Below the pieces are notes generated by a model that had not been told where the DNA came from, did not search any database, and saw only the letters and a list, made by a program, of their open reading frames with translations. The translations under genes and the position numbers were made by a program. Shown here in pieces: positions 49,529-60,642 of a stretch of DNA of 64,000 bases. Numbering within the stretch: the first letter of the stretch is position 1; each line of letters starts with the position of its first letter. This DNA comes from Streptomyces sp. ISL-96 (GTDB lineage: Bacteria; Actinomycetota; Actinomycetes; Streptomycetales; Streptomycetaceae): NCBI RefSeq assembly GCF_018614035.1, contig NZ_JAGGPA010000039.1, positions 1-64,000 on the forward strand. The letters are read 5' to 3'.

Positions 49529-50956
49529 CTACTGCTGGTGCAGGCCCCGTCCGGCGAGAGTGAGGAAGGCTTCGCCGACCGCCTCGGAAAGCGTGGGGTG
49601 GGCGTGGATGTGGCGGGCGACGTCGGAGGGCTCGGCGTCCCAGCCGACGATCAGCTGGCTCTCGGCGATCATCTCGGAGACGTTGGGGCCCACGAGATGC
49701 ACGCCGAGAACCTGCCCGCCACGCGCGGCGACTACCTTCACCACGCCGCCCTGACCGTGCACCATGCCCTTGGCCACAGCGGTCAGGGGCATGGTGTTGA
49801 CCACGACGTCGTGATCGCGGCCCCGTGCCTCCGCCTCGCCCAGACCGACCGACGCGGTCTGCGGCGAGGAGTACGTGACCCGGGGAACCGCCGCGTAGTC
49901 CACGGGCGGTGAGGCGAGGCCCGCCAGCGTCTCGGCCACCAGCAGGCCCTCCGCGAACGAGGCGTGGGCCAGACCGAGCGACGGCGGTGGCAGGAGGTCA
50001 CCGACCACATGAATGCCCGGTACGGCCGTCTCCAGCCGGGACCAGTCGGCGGGCGCGACGAAACCGCGCTCGTCGGTGGTCAGTCCGGCCGCCGCCAGGC
50101 CGAGCCCGTCGGTCACCGGGGCGCGGCCCACGGCGACCAGCAGCCGCGCGGCCTCGACCGTGCGCGTCTCGCCGCGCGAGGTGCGGACATTCGCCCGTAC
50201 ACCGCTCTCGAGCACGGTCGCGTCCAGCAGCCGCGCGCCCACCCGCACGTCGATGCCGCGCTTCTTCAGGCCCCGCGTCAAGTGGCGGGACACGTCCGCG
50301 TCTTCGAGCGGTACGAGCCGGTCCGCGGCCTCGACCAGGGTGACCTCGGCGCCCATGGAACGGTGGAACGAGGCGTACTCCACGCCGATCGCACCACCGC
50401 CGAGCACCAGGACCGACTGCGGCAGTCCGGGAGCGAACAGTGCGTCGTCACTCGTGACGACGCGGTTGCCGTCCGGGTCGAGGCCCGGCAGCGTACGCGG
50501 ACGGGATCCGGTCGCAAGGACGATGCCACGGCGCGCGGTGAAGTTGCCGCCACCGCCGCCACCGCCGCCACCTTCTGTCCGTACGCTCCGGGGACCGGTC
50601 AATTCGGCGTTCCCGTGAACGACTTCGACGCCCGCGTGCGACAGGTGTGCCTCGACGCCCTTGTGGTTGCGGGACACGATGTCGTCCCTGGTGGCAACGA
50701 GCGCCGGCCAGTCCACCGACTCCAGTGTCGCCTTCACACCCCACCGCTCCCGCGCCTCCGCGATGCCGTCGACGAGTTCGGCGGCGTGCAGCATCGCCTT
50801 GCTGGGAATGCAGCCGCGGTGCAGGCACGTGCCGCCCACCTTGTCGCGCTCCACCAGGACGACCTTCAGGCCGAGGGACGCGGCGCGCAGGGCGGTGCTG
50901 TAACCCCCGGTGCCGCCGCCGATCACGATCACATCGGTTTCATGAGTCTCAGTCAT
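49529..50956 (-). CDS. lpdA: Dihydrolipoyl dehydrogenase
   Basis: 475 residues. FAD fold VIVIGGGTGGYSTALRAASL, redox pair GGTCLHRGCIPSKAML, NAD fold VLVLGGGAIGVEYASFHRSM and the C-terminal His-Glu dyad HAHPTLSEAVGEAF are all present. It reoxidises lipoamide in 2-oxoacid dehydrogenase complexes or the glycine cleavage system; no other complex gene is adjacent. A run of nine glycines (in EGGGGGGGGGNFTARR) is encoded by three 9-bp repeats at 50546-50572. A LysR-type gene is divergent. Confidence 0.94.
   Translation of the reverse strand: MTETHETDVIVIGGGTGGYSTALRAASLGLKVVLVERDKVGGTCLHRGCIPSKAMLHAAELVDGIAEARERWGVKATLESVDWPALVATRDDIVSRNHKGVEAHLSHAGVEVVHGNAELTGPRSVRTEGGGGGGGGGNFTARRGIVLATGSRPRTLPGLDPDGNRVVTSDDALFAPGLPQSVLVLGGGAIGVEYASFHRSMGAEVTLVEAADRLVPLEDADVSRHLTRGLKKRGIDVRVGARLLDATVLESGVRANVRTSRGETRTVEAARLLVAVGRAPVTDGLGLAAAGLTTDERGFVAPADWSRLETAVPGIHVVGDLLPPPSLGLAHASFAEGLLVAETLAGLASPPVDYAAVPRVTYSSPQTASVGLGEAEARGRDHDVVVNTMPLTAVAKGMVHGQGGVVKVVAARGGQVLGVHLVGPNVSEMIAESQLIVGWDAEPSDVARHIHAHPTLSEAVGEAFLTLAGRGLHQQ
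50546..50572. repeat. Three tandem 9-bp repeats in lpdA
   Basis: GCCGCCACC repeated three times without change; on the coding strand it encodes nine glycines on a surface loop of LpdA between the FAD and NAD domains. Confidence 0.9.
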
Positions 50957-51011
50957 GGCCTCACCCTCCGCCCGCTCCTTGCTATGAGTCCAAGGCAATG
51001 TTTCTCTGACT

Positions 51012-51032
51012 CCCATGCACAGCCTTTATGGG
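51012..51032. promoter_or_regulatory. LysR-type box between lpdA and the LysR gene
   Basis: CCCAT (51012-51016), 11 bases, ATGGG (51028-51032): an inverted repeat that contains the T-N11-A pattern of LysR binding sites, 17 bases before the LysR start codon and 55 before lpdA. Confidence 0.5.
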
Positions 51033-51049
51033 AAAGGGAGGGGTGGCGG

Positions 51050-51988
51050 ATGAGCCTGCGGCAGATGGAGTACTTCCTCACGGTCGTCGAGGAGGAGTCC
51101 TTCACCCGGGCGGCCGAGATCCTGCACGTCACGCAGCCCGCCCTCTCCCACCAGATCAAGGCCCTGGAGAAGTCCGTCGGCGGGGCGCTGCTGGAACGCA
51201 TGCCGCGCGGCGTACGGCTGACGGTGATGGGCCGCGCCTTCCTGCCGCACGCCGAACTCGCCGTGCGCAGCGCCGTCCAGGCCCGGCGCGCCGCCAGGGC
51301 GGCCGCCGGGGCGGAGGGCGGCGAGCTGCACATCGCCACCGTCCACTCCGTGGCCGTCGGCATCCTGCCCGACGTCTTCGCCCGCTGGCGTCGCGAACAC
51401 CCTGGCGTGGCCCTGGTTCTGCACGAGTACGCGACGACCGAGGCACTGGAAGAGCAACTGGAACGGGGCGTGGCCGACCTGGCGGTCGGGCCGGCCCCGC
51501 CGCGCTCGTGGCAGGGCCCGGTGGTGCCGGTCGGGGAGGAGGAGATTGTCCTGGTCGTGGCCTTCGACGACCCTCTGGCCGGTCGTACGTCGGTACGCCT
51601 GTCGGAGCTGGCCGACCGTACGTGGGTGCGGTGCGCGATGGAGGCGGTGATCGACGGGCGGCAGTTCCTCGACTGGGCCTGCGCCAAGGAGGGCTTCGCG
51701 CCGCGCACGGCGGTCCGTACCGAGCACACCTCGACGGCGGTGCGGATGGCGGCGGCGGGGGTGGGGGTGGCGACCGCGCCGTCGCACGTGGTGCGGGGGG
51801 CGGTGGGGGAGGACTGTGTGGTGCTGCCGGTCGACCCTCCCTGGCGGCGCGCCCTGACGGTCTTCTCCCGCGTCGAGCTCACCGGCGCGGCGGCGGCGTT
51901 CGCCGGTCTGCTGTGCGATGCGTGGCCGCACGGGAAGCCCCGGGATCCCTCGGTACGGGCGTACGGGGACTGCACCGCGACGTCGTGA
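51050..51988 (+). CDS. LysR-family transcriptional regulator
   Basis: 312 residues. The N-terminal winged helix is canonical: MEYFLTVVEEESFTRAAEIL, HVTQPALSHQIKALEKSVGG, LLERMPRGVRLT. The effector domain starts GELHIATVHSVAVGILPDVF. It probably regulates itself and lpdA through the shared 93-base promoter region. The frame upstream of 51050 is open but antisense to lpdA. Confidence 0.92.
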   Translation: MSLRQMEYFLTVVEEESFTRAAEILHVTQPALSHQIKALEKSVGGALLERMPRGVRLTVMGRAFLPHAELAVRSAVQARRAARAAAGAEGGELHIATVHSVAVGILPDVFARWRREHPGVALVLHEYATTEALEEQLERGVADLAVGPAPPRSWQGPVVPVGEEEIVLVVAFDDPLAGRTSVRLSELADRTWVRCAMEAVIDGRQFLDWACAKEGFAPRTAVRTEHTSTAVRMAAAGVGVATAPSHVVRGAVGEDCVVLPVDPPWRRALTVFSRVELTGAAAAFAGLLCDAWPHGKPRDPSVRAYGDCTATS

Positions 51989-52002
51989 CGGCGGAGGCAT
52001 TC

Positions 52003-52064
52003 TTCCCCACCCCGCCCCTTCCCGAACTGGGGCTCCGCCCCAGACCCGGGTCCTCAAACGCCGG
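52003..52064 (-). repeat. REP-like repeat, copy 2 (inverted)
   Basis: Reverse complement of the module at 10041-10113: CCCCGCCCCTTCCC, then the hairpin CTGGGGC-TCC-GCCCCAG (52027-52043), then CTCAAACGCCGG, a sequence that I recall in many Streptomyces intergenic regions. Confidence 0.7.
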
Positions 52065-52189
52065 ACGGGCTGGTTGGTACCGCACGCGGCACGTCCGGCC
52101 GTGCTCTGCGGGCCGTGCTCGCCAAGGGGAATTCAGCCCGTCCAGGGGGTCCCTCCCATGCCCTCAAGGCTATGGGGGAGTTTGAGGAC

Positions 52190-52286
52190 ACGCCCGCAGG
52201 GCGTCTGTGTGGTCTGGGGGCTGGGGCTTGCCCCCCATCGCGGCGGAGCCGCAAAGTGTCACAGCGGGAAGGGGCGGGGTGGGGAA
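52190..52286 (+). repeat. REP-like repeat, copy 3
   Basis: Same order of modules as copy 1: ACGCCC-GCA-GGGCGT (52190-52204), a GGGGGC/GCCCCC hairpin, and GGGAAGGGGCGGGGTGGGGA at the end. The middle is longer and more diverged than in copy 1. Confidence 0.65.
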
Positions 52287-52307
52287 CAGCACCGCAGGAG
52301 AACGCCC

Positions 52308-54671
52308 TTACGCCCGCTCCTGCGTCAGGAGCGACACCGGACGTTCTGCGAAGAGGTCGGCCACTCGCACCGCCCCGGAGTAACCCCGCCCCGGAGCCAG
52401 CACATCCCCCCACACCCCCTCCGGCAGCACCAGCTCCGTGTCCCGCCAGCCGCCCGCCTCCGCCAGCCGCAGCGACAAGCGCGTGACGGCTGTCACCGCC
52501 TCCCCGGAGCGGCAGAACGCCACGCAGTGGCCGGCCGCCGGGCCCACGGCCGTGAGCGGCGTGTACGTGCCCGACTCGCCGAAGACGTCGGGGCGCTCCC
52601 GCCGCAGCCCCAGCGCCGCCACTGTGACGGCGTACTTCTCCGCAGACAGGCCCTCCTCGCCGGCGGCGGGCGGCGTGAAGTCGACCGGACGCCGGTTGTC
52701 CGGGTCCACCAGGGCGCAAAACTCCCGTTCCGTGCCCTGGTAGAGATCCGGCACCCCCGGCATCGTCAGATGCAGCAGCGCGGCCCCGAGCATATTGGCC
52801 CGTACGTACGGACCCAGATCCCGCGCGAACTTCGCCACCGTCTCGAACGGCGGCCCCGCGGGACCCGCCGCCACGAAGTCGGCCACCGCCTGCTCGTACA
52901 CCGCGTCCTGCTCGGTCCAGCTGGTGTGCAGCCCCGCCTCCCGTACGGACTTCAGCAGCGCGGCCGTCAGCCGCTCCCCGTCGGGCTCCCCGAAGCCGAG
53001 CGCGGTCTGCCAGGCCGTCCACGCGAGGTGAGCGTCGGGGGCGGGGACAGGGACCGAGGCCAGCCCCGCCAGCAGCCGGGCCCAGCGCTGCGGGCACTCG
53101 GACAGCACTGCGATCCGCGCGCGTACGTCCGCGCTGCGCTTCGTGTCGTGCGTGGACAGCACGGTGCCGGTGGCCGGCCAGTCGCGGGCCAGCCGCGCGC
53201 AGAAGGCGTGGAAGTCCGCCGGAGCCGAACTCGGCGCCCCGGGATCGCCGCCCACCTCGTTCGCCGAGAGCAGCGGCGTGTACCGGTAGAAGGCCGTGTC
53301 CTCCACCGACTTGGCGCGCAGCGCCGAAGCCGTCTGCGCGAACCGCGCACAGAACGCCGCACGGTCCGGCCCCCCGCCCAGCCTCCCCAGCGCCAGATCG
53401 CGCACCAGGTCGACGACCGCCGCCTCCTCCGGCACCGCGAACGCCGCCTTCACCTGCCGCACCGCTTCCACCGGCACGGCGGCCTCGGCGCTCTCGGGAC
53501 AGGGCCCGCCCGCCGTCACGTACGGGCGGTACACGGGAACGCGCACCAGCAGTTCCCGTACGGCTGTGCGCAGCGCCCACGGCGCGAAGTCGCGCAACGC
53601 GGGATCAGCCGCACAGATCCGTTCCGCCGTACGGACGAGGTAACGGGTCTCGGCGGCCAGCTCGTGCGTGAGCACCTTGTACGCCGATCGTCGTACTGTC
53701 GCTTCCCAGTAACCGCCGCGGTCCCCGGAAGGGCCCGCGAAATCGCGGTAATGAGCGGTCAGTTCCCCGACGCCGTCCGGATCGGTGAACAGACCGTCGA
53801 TGCGGTACAGCGCGTCGTACCCCGTCGTACCCGCGACCGGCCATTCGGCGGGCAGCCGCTCGCCGCCGGTCAGGATCTTCTCCACGACCGTCCAGCGGCC
53901 CCCGGCCGCCGCACCGAGGCGCCGCAGGTACGCCTCCGGGTCGGCGAGCCCGTCCGGGTGGTCGATCCGCAGGCCCTCCACCACCCCGTCCTCCATCAGC
54001 TGAAGGATCTTCGCGTGCGAAGCGGCGAAGACCTCCGGATCCTCCACCCGGACCCCGATCAGCTCCGAAATGGTGAAGAAGCGCCGGTAGTTCAGTTCGG
54101 TCCGCGCCAGCCGCCACCACGTGAGCCGGTACCACTGGGCATCCAGCAGCTCGGGCAGTGGCAGCCGCGCCGTGCCCTCGCGCAGCGGGAACACGTGGTC
54201 GTAGTAGCGCAGGGTCTCGCCGTCGACCGTGAGCCCCTCCAGCTCGTCACCGATCCGGTGCGCCAGTACGGGCAGGAGGATCTTGCCGCCGGCCGCCTCC
54301 CAGTCGATGTCGAACCACCGGGCGTACGGCGAACCGGGACCCTCTCTCAGCACCTCCCACAGCGGTTGGTTCAGGCTTTCGGGCGCCGGTACGGCCATAT
54401 GGTTCGGCACGATGTCCAGGATCAGACCGAGGCCGTGCGCGTGAGCCGTACGGGACAGCGCGCGCAGTCCCTCCTCGCCGCCGAGTTCGGCCCGCACGCG
54501 CGCGTGGTCGACGACGTCGTATCCGTGCTGGGAGCCGGGCACGGCTTCGAGCACGGGTGACAGATGCAGATGGGAGACCCCGAGCGCGGCCAGATAGGGC
54601 ACCGCTTCCTCGGCGGCCGAGAAGGGGAAGTCGGAGCGGAGCTGGAGCCGATAGGTTGCGGTGGGCGTCAT
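52308..54671 (-). CDS. treY: Malto-oligosyltrehalose synthase
   Basis: 787 residues, GH13. It isomerises the reducing-end alpha-1,4 bond of maltooligosaccharides to alpha,alpha-1,1. The start MTPTATYRLQLRSDFPFSAA is typical. Catalytic residues: Asp in GLRIDHPDGLADP, Glu in TVVEKIL and Asp in LSTHDTKRSADVRARI; TMPGVPDLYQGTE is near the C-terminus. It supplies TreZ and takes linear glucans from the debranching enzyme encoded beyond the MFS gene. Confidence 0.95.
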   Translation of the reverse strand: MTPTATYRLQLRSDFPFSAAEEAVPYLAALGVSHLHLSPVLEAVPGSQHGYDVVDHARVRAELGGEEGLRALSRTAHAHGLGLILDIVPNHMAVPAPESLNQPLWEVLREGPGSPYARWFDIDWEAAGGKILLPVLAHRIGDELEGLTVDGETLRYYDHVFPLREGTARLPLPELLDAQWYRLTWWRLARTELNYRRFFTISELIGVRVEDPEVFAASHAKILQLMEDGVVEGLRIDHPDGLADPEAYLRRLGAAAGGRWTVVEKILTGGERLPAEWPVAGTTGYDALYRIDGLFTDPDGVGELTAHYRDFAGPSGDRGGYWEATVRRSAYKVLTHELAAETRYLVRTAERICAADPALRDFAPWALRTAVRELLVRVPVYRPYVTAGGPCPESAEAAVPVEAVRQVKAAFAVPEEAAVVDLVRDLALGRLGGGPDRAAFCARFAQTASALRAKSVEDTAFYRYTPLLSANEVGGDPGAPSSAPADFHAFCARLARDWPATGTVLSTHDTKRSADVRARIAVLSECPQRWARLLAGLASVPVPAPDAHLAWTAWQTALGFGEPDGERLTAALLKSVREAGLHTSWTEQDAVYEQAVADFVAAGPAGPPFETVAKFARDLGPYVRANMLGAALLHLTMPGVPDLYQGTEREFCALVDPDNRRPVDFTPPAAGEEGLSAEKYAVTVAALGLRRERPDVFGESGTYTPLTAVGPAAGHCVAFCRSGEAVTAVTRLSLRLAEAGGWRDTELVLPEGVWGDVLAPGRGYSGAVRVADLFAERPVSLLTQERA

Positions 54672-55953
54672 GCGAACGTACGTACCCGGATTGGGCGCTT
54701 CTGTGTCATCGGCCCATGCGTACGTGTGATGACCCGGTATTACGTTCACCTGATGCCGGGAACCTTTCGCACCTATGGCAAGGTCATCGCCCTCACCAGT
54801 CCCGTGCTGCCCGTCGTGTCGTTCCTCGGCAGGCTGCCGACCGCGATGTGCCAGCTCGGCAGCCTGCTGCTGGTGGCCGAGACCAGCGGCAGCCTCGCCA
54901 CGGCAGGACTGGTCGGCGGCGCCCTCGCGGCAGGACAGACGGCCGGCGGGCCGCTCCTCGGCCGGGTGGCGGACCGCCACGGACAGCGCACCGTCGTCCT
55001 GGTCGCCGCCCTCGTCAACGCGGTCGCCGTCGCGGCGCTCGTGTTCGCCGCCCTCGACCACGTCGGAACGCTTCCCCTCGCGCTCATCGGCGCGCTCGCG
55101 GGAGCGAGCGTTCCCCAGGTCGGTCCGATGGCGCGTACGAGATCGGTCGCGATCGCCCGCAGGAACGGCGCCGACGAACGGATCGTCGGAGCCGTCCTGT
55201 CGTTCGAGGGAACGCTCGACGAGGTGTCCTTCGTCCTCGGCCCCGCCCTCGTCGGCCTCGCGGCGGCCCTCGCGCACCCGGCGGCCGCCCTGCTCGTGGC
55301 AGCGGGTCTACTGGCCGTATGCGGCACCTGGTTCGCACTGCATCCGACGGCGTCCCGGGTACGCCCAGCGTCCCGGCAGGCATCCTCCGTACGTACGAGC
55401 CTGCCCCGCGCCGTCTACGCGCTGCGCACCGCGATGGTCCTCCAGGGAGCCATGTTCGGCGCGTCCCAGGCAGGCATCACGGCGCTCACGGGACGGCTCG
55501 GGCAGCCGGAGCAGGCCGGGCTCGTCTACGCGGCCATGGGCGTCATGAGCGCGGCCGCCGGACTCGCCATGGCGGCAGTGCCCGCCAGGATCACCCTGAC
55601 GGCCCGCTGGCGCGCCGCGACGGCGGCCCTGGTCGTGCTGTCCGTCCCGCTGCTGTTCGTACGGTCCCTGTGGGCGCTGTACGCCGTCGTCGTGGTCCTC
55701 GGAGTGGCGTACGCCCCCCACCTGATCACCATCTTCGGCCTCACCGAACGGATCGTTCCCGAGAACAGACTGGCCGAGTCGATGGCCTTCCTGACAAGCG
55801 GCATCGTCGGCGGCCAGGCCCTCGCCCTCGCTCTCTCGGGCCGTCTGGCGGAGGGGAGCGGGGCGCCCGCGGCGTTCGCCGTCGCGGTAGGGGCGGCCAC
55901 GCTCTGCACCGTACTGGCGTGGTCCACCAGCCCCGCCCCCAAAGCCCCGGCCC

Positions 55954-58071
<2,118 letters not shown>

Positions 58072-58258
58072 GCGATCGACTCTTCCACTTCTGATCCGGG
58101 TTCTGCGGGGCACTTCGCACAAGATCTTCCCCGAAAGTGGGGCAACCTCCTAGGACTTCGCGCCGTCCTACCGGGTGACCACGCATACCCGGTATGCCAG
58201 TTGCTGGCGCGTGCGACGCGCGGGGCGACATGGGGCTCCGGGACGAGTAGGGGGCATT

Positions 58259-59119
58259 GTGAACAGCACAGTGCGCCGGCATCTGGGGAAGGTGCTGGCG
58301 GGAGCCGCGATGGCGGTGACCGGAACCGCGGTGATGATCGGGGTGACCCTGCCGGATCCGGTGGGAGCCGACGACACGCGGGCCGGCCGGTCGGGGGACG
58401 CGCCGGCCGTCGCCGGGTCCGCCGCCCAGGGAGAGCAGAGCGCCCAGGGGGACCGGGACAGCGCGAGCACGGCGGCGGGGCAGGCGCCCGCGCCCGGGGT
58501 GGTCGAGGGCGCCCCGGCCGCGGACGAGCAGGGCATCGGCAGGGACCCCCTGACGGACGCCGAGCTGGAGCGGGTGGAGAAGCTCGCGCTGACGCCCTCG
58601 CAGTTCGCCGGCGGCAGGGACGTCGAGGGGGACCGGGGGCCGCAGCACCTCGGCACGAACCTGAGCGAGATGGAGCCGTCCGAGGTCGACGACGCCGCGC
58701 CGCCGCGCCGCGCGGAGGTCTCGTACTACGACTACAAGAGCGATGAACTGGTGACGAAAACTGTCAACCTCGCCACCGGCAAGGTCGAGCGGTCCGGTGC
58801 GGTCAAGGGCGTACAGCCGTCGCCGACCCGCCAGGAGAGCCGTGAGGCCGCGGAGCTGATCATGGCGAGTCCGCTCGGCGAGGGCCTGAAGAAGGACTAT
58901 CAGGACGCCATGGGCAAGCCGCTCACCTCGGTGGACCAGCTGCGGGTGAGCGGCGGGATCTACCGGGCGGACCGCGAGGAGACGGTGCCGCCGGCGCTCG
59001 CGAAGTGCGGGGTGCACCGGTGCGTCCGCGTCACGCCCAAGGTCAGGAACGGACCGTGGATCGACGCCCGCGATCTCGTCGTCGACCTGAGCGCGAGGAC
59101 CGTCGGCCGCATCGGCTGA
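58259..59119 (+). CDS. Exported protein, tyramine oxidase subunit B-like
   Basis: 286 residues from a GTG. The N-terminus (RRHLGKVLAGAAMAVTGTAV) is a signal or anchor sequence. After a low-complexity acidic region come LTDAELERVEKLALTPSQFA, AEVSYYDYKSDELVTKTVNL and VHRCVRVTPKVRNGPWIDAR, which resemble the N2/N3 domains of copper amine oxidases. In Streptomyces such proteins are encoded directly before the catalytic subunit, as here (73-base gap). It probably complements the downstream protein, which lacks those domains. Confidence 0.75.
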   Translation: MNSTVRRHLGKVLAGAAMAVTGTAVMIGVTLPDPVGADDTRAGRSGDAPAVAGSAAQGEQSAQGDRDSASTAAGQAPAPGVVEGAPAADEQGIGRDPLTDAELERVEKLALTPSQFAGGRDVEGDRGPQHLGTNLSEMEPSEVDDAAPPRRAEVSYYDYKSDELVTKTVNLATGKVERSGAVKGVQPSPTRQESREAAELIMASPLGEGLKKDYQDAMGKPLTSVDQLRVSGGIYRADREETVPPALAKCGVHRCVRVTPKVRNGPWIDARDLVVDLSARTVGRIG

Positions 59120-59192
59120 CCACCCTCCCGGCCCTCTCGACGCCCGTCTCATCCTCTTCCTTCCCTTCCCGCACTTCCGTACGAGGGAGTTC

Positions 59193-60533
59193 ATGCTCAT
59201 GCACCTCAACAGAGCTTCTGGTGCCCGCAAGCGGGCCGCGGCAACCCTCGCCGTCGCCGCCCTGATGGGCGGCCTCGCCGCCGCGGGCGGTTCCGCGGCC
59301 ACCGCGGCCCCCAAGGCGGCACCCAACGCGGCCCCCGGTGCCGCACCCGCGGCACCCGCACCGCCCCCGGCCGACTGCAGCGCGGCGTACCGCATCGAGC
59401 AGAAGCTCGACGGCGGCACCACCTGGCGCATGTGCTGGAATTACGACAGCGACGCCGGCCTCGTCCTGGAAAAGGTGTCGTACCAGCCCAAGGGCGAACC
59501 CAAACCGATCCGCGTCCTGACGAGCGCCAAGCTCGCTCAGGTGCACGTGCCGTACGACAACGGCGAGGCGGAGTACGACGACCTCACCGGCCAGGACTTC
59601 GGCGCACAACTCCAGGACCTGAAGCCGGCCGAATGCCCCGGCGGCACCATCAAGACCGTCCGGGTCCCCGGGAACGGCAACGTCAAGGGCATCTGCACGA
59701 CCACGCGTGCGCGTGGGCACGCGTACCGCCTCGCCAATGACGAGGGCACCAAGGTCTGGCAGGCCCAGGGCAAGGACCTGCTCGTCTACACCGTCAACAA
59801 GGTGTCCTGGTACGAGTACATCACTGAGTGGCGGTTCTCGTCCGACGGCACCATATCCGCCAACGTCGGAGCGACCGGCAGCCTCGCACCGGAGGACTAC
59901 GACGCCACCGACGGCCGGGGCTGGCCGATAGGCAAGGGCGCGCGGGACTACGCCACCAGCCACAGCCACAACGTCTTCTGGCGGCTCAACTTCGGTCTCG
60001 ACGGCAACGCGAAGAACCGGATCGAGCAGTACGACTCGAAGGTGACACCGCCGCGGGGCAATGGAATGCCCACCACCAAGACGACTCGTACCCCCATAGC
60101 GAAGGAACTCGCGGGCGACGCCAAAAGCATGCGGTGGTGGCGGGTCGTCAGCGCGACGGGAAAGAACAAGGACGGGCACGCACGCTCGTACGAGATCGTG
60201 CCCGGCAGCACCAACAAGCACCCGGGGCGCAGCTTCACCAAACACGACGTGTATTTCACGAATTACCGCAAGTGTGAACAGTTCGCGAGCAACAACATCC
60301 GCGACTGCGGGAGCGAGAACGCGCCGGACAGCGTCGACAAGTGGGTGAACGGCGAGGTCCTCAAGAACCCCATCACCTGGGTCAACATCGGGTTCCACCA
60401 CATCGCCCGCGATGAGGACCAGCAGCCCATGCCGGTCCACTGGCAGGGTTTCCAGCTCGCGCCCAGGGACGTAACCGCTATGAATCCGCTCACTCCGGCT
60501 GATCTCGCAGGACAGAACGGGCATTACCGGTAA
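59193..60533 (+). CDS. Secreted copper amine oxidase catalytic-domain protein
   Basis: 446 residues with a signal peptide (AAATLAVAALMGGLAAAGGS). Only the C-terminal catalytic domain of copper amine oxidases is present. The copper histidines align at His257 and His259 (SHSHNVFWRLNFGLDG) and His402/403 (NIGFHHIARDED), and the base Asp near VPYDNGEAEYDD. The cofactor site reads NKVSWYEYITEW: the tyrosine that becomes topaquinone is kept (Tyr207), but the Asn of the Asn-Tyr-Asp/Glu consensus is Trp206. Several cysteines suggest disulfides. It should oxidise amines outside the cell together with the upstream protein, if the cofactor forms. Confidence 0.8.
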   Translation: MLMHLNRASGARKRAAATLAVAALMGGLAAAGGSAATAAPKAAPNAAPGAAPAAPAPPPADCSAAYRIEQKLDGGTTWRMCWNYDSDAGLVLEKVSYQPKGEPKPIRVLTSAKLAQVHVPYDNGEAEYDDLTGQDFGAQLQDLKPAECPGGTIKTVRVPGNGNVKGICTTTRARGHAYRLANDEGTKVWQAQGKDLLVYTVNKVSWYEYITEWRFSSDGTISANVGATGSLAPEDYDATDGRGWPIGKGARDYATSHSHNVFWRLNFGLDGNAKNRIEQYDSKVTPPRGNGMPTTKTTRTPIAKELAGDAKSMRWWRVVSATGKNKDGHARSYEIVPGSTNKHPGRSFTKHDVYFTNYRKCEQFASNNIRDCGSENAPDSVDKWVNGEVLKNPITWVNIGFHHIARDEDQQPMPVHWQGFQLAPRDVTAMNPLTPADLAGQNGHYR

Positions 60534-60642
60534 GGGAGTTGGGAAAGGAGCCTGCGGATCCGGCTGCACCGCCTCCCGCTCCCGGAGTACCCTTCCTTGA
60601 TCGTTGAAGACGGGGCTTCCAGGAGCTGAAGGCGGTGCGTGG

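Larger units (their letters stand above)
51989..52307. other. Intergenic region between the LysR gene and treY, built of repeats
   Basis: About 320 bases without a gene. It is filled by two oppositely oriented REP-like copies (52003-52064 and 52190-52286) with a spacer that carries the small inverted pair CTCCCAT / ATGGGGGAG (52153-52180). It separates the convergent LysR and treY genes and probably ends both transcripts. Confidence 0.6.

Noticed and set aside
51918..54560. 880-codon plus-strand frame opposite treY
   Set aside because: Antisense shadow; it also runs through the REP-like intergenic repeats.
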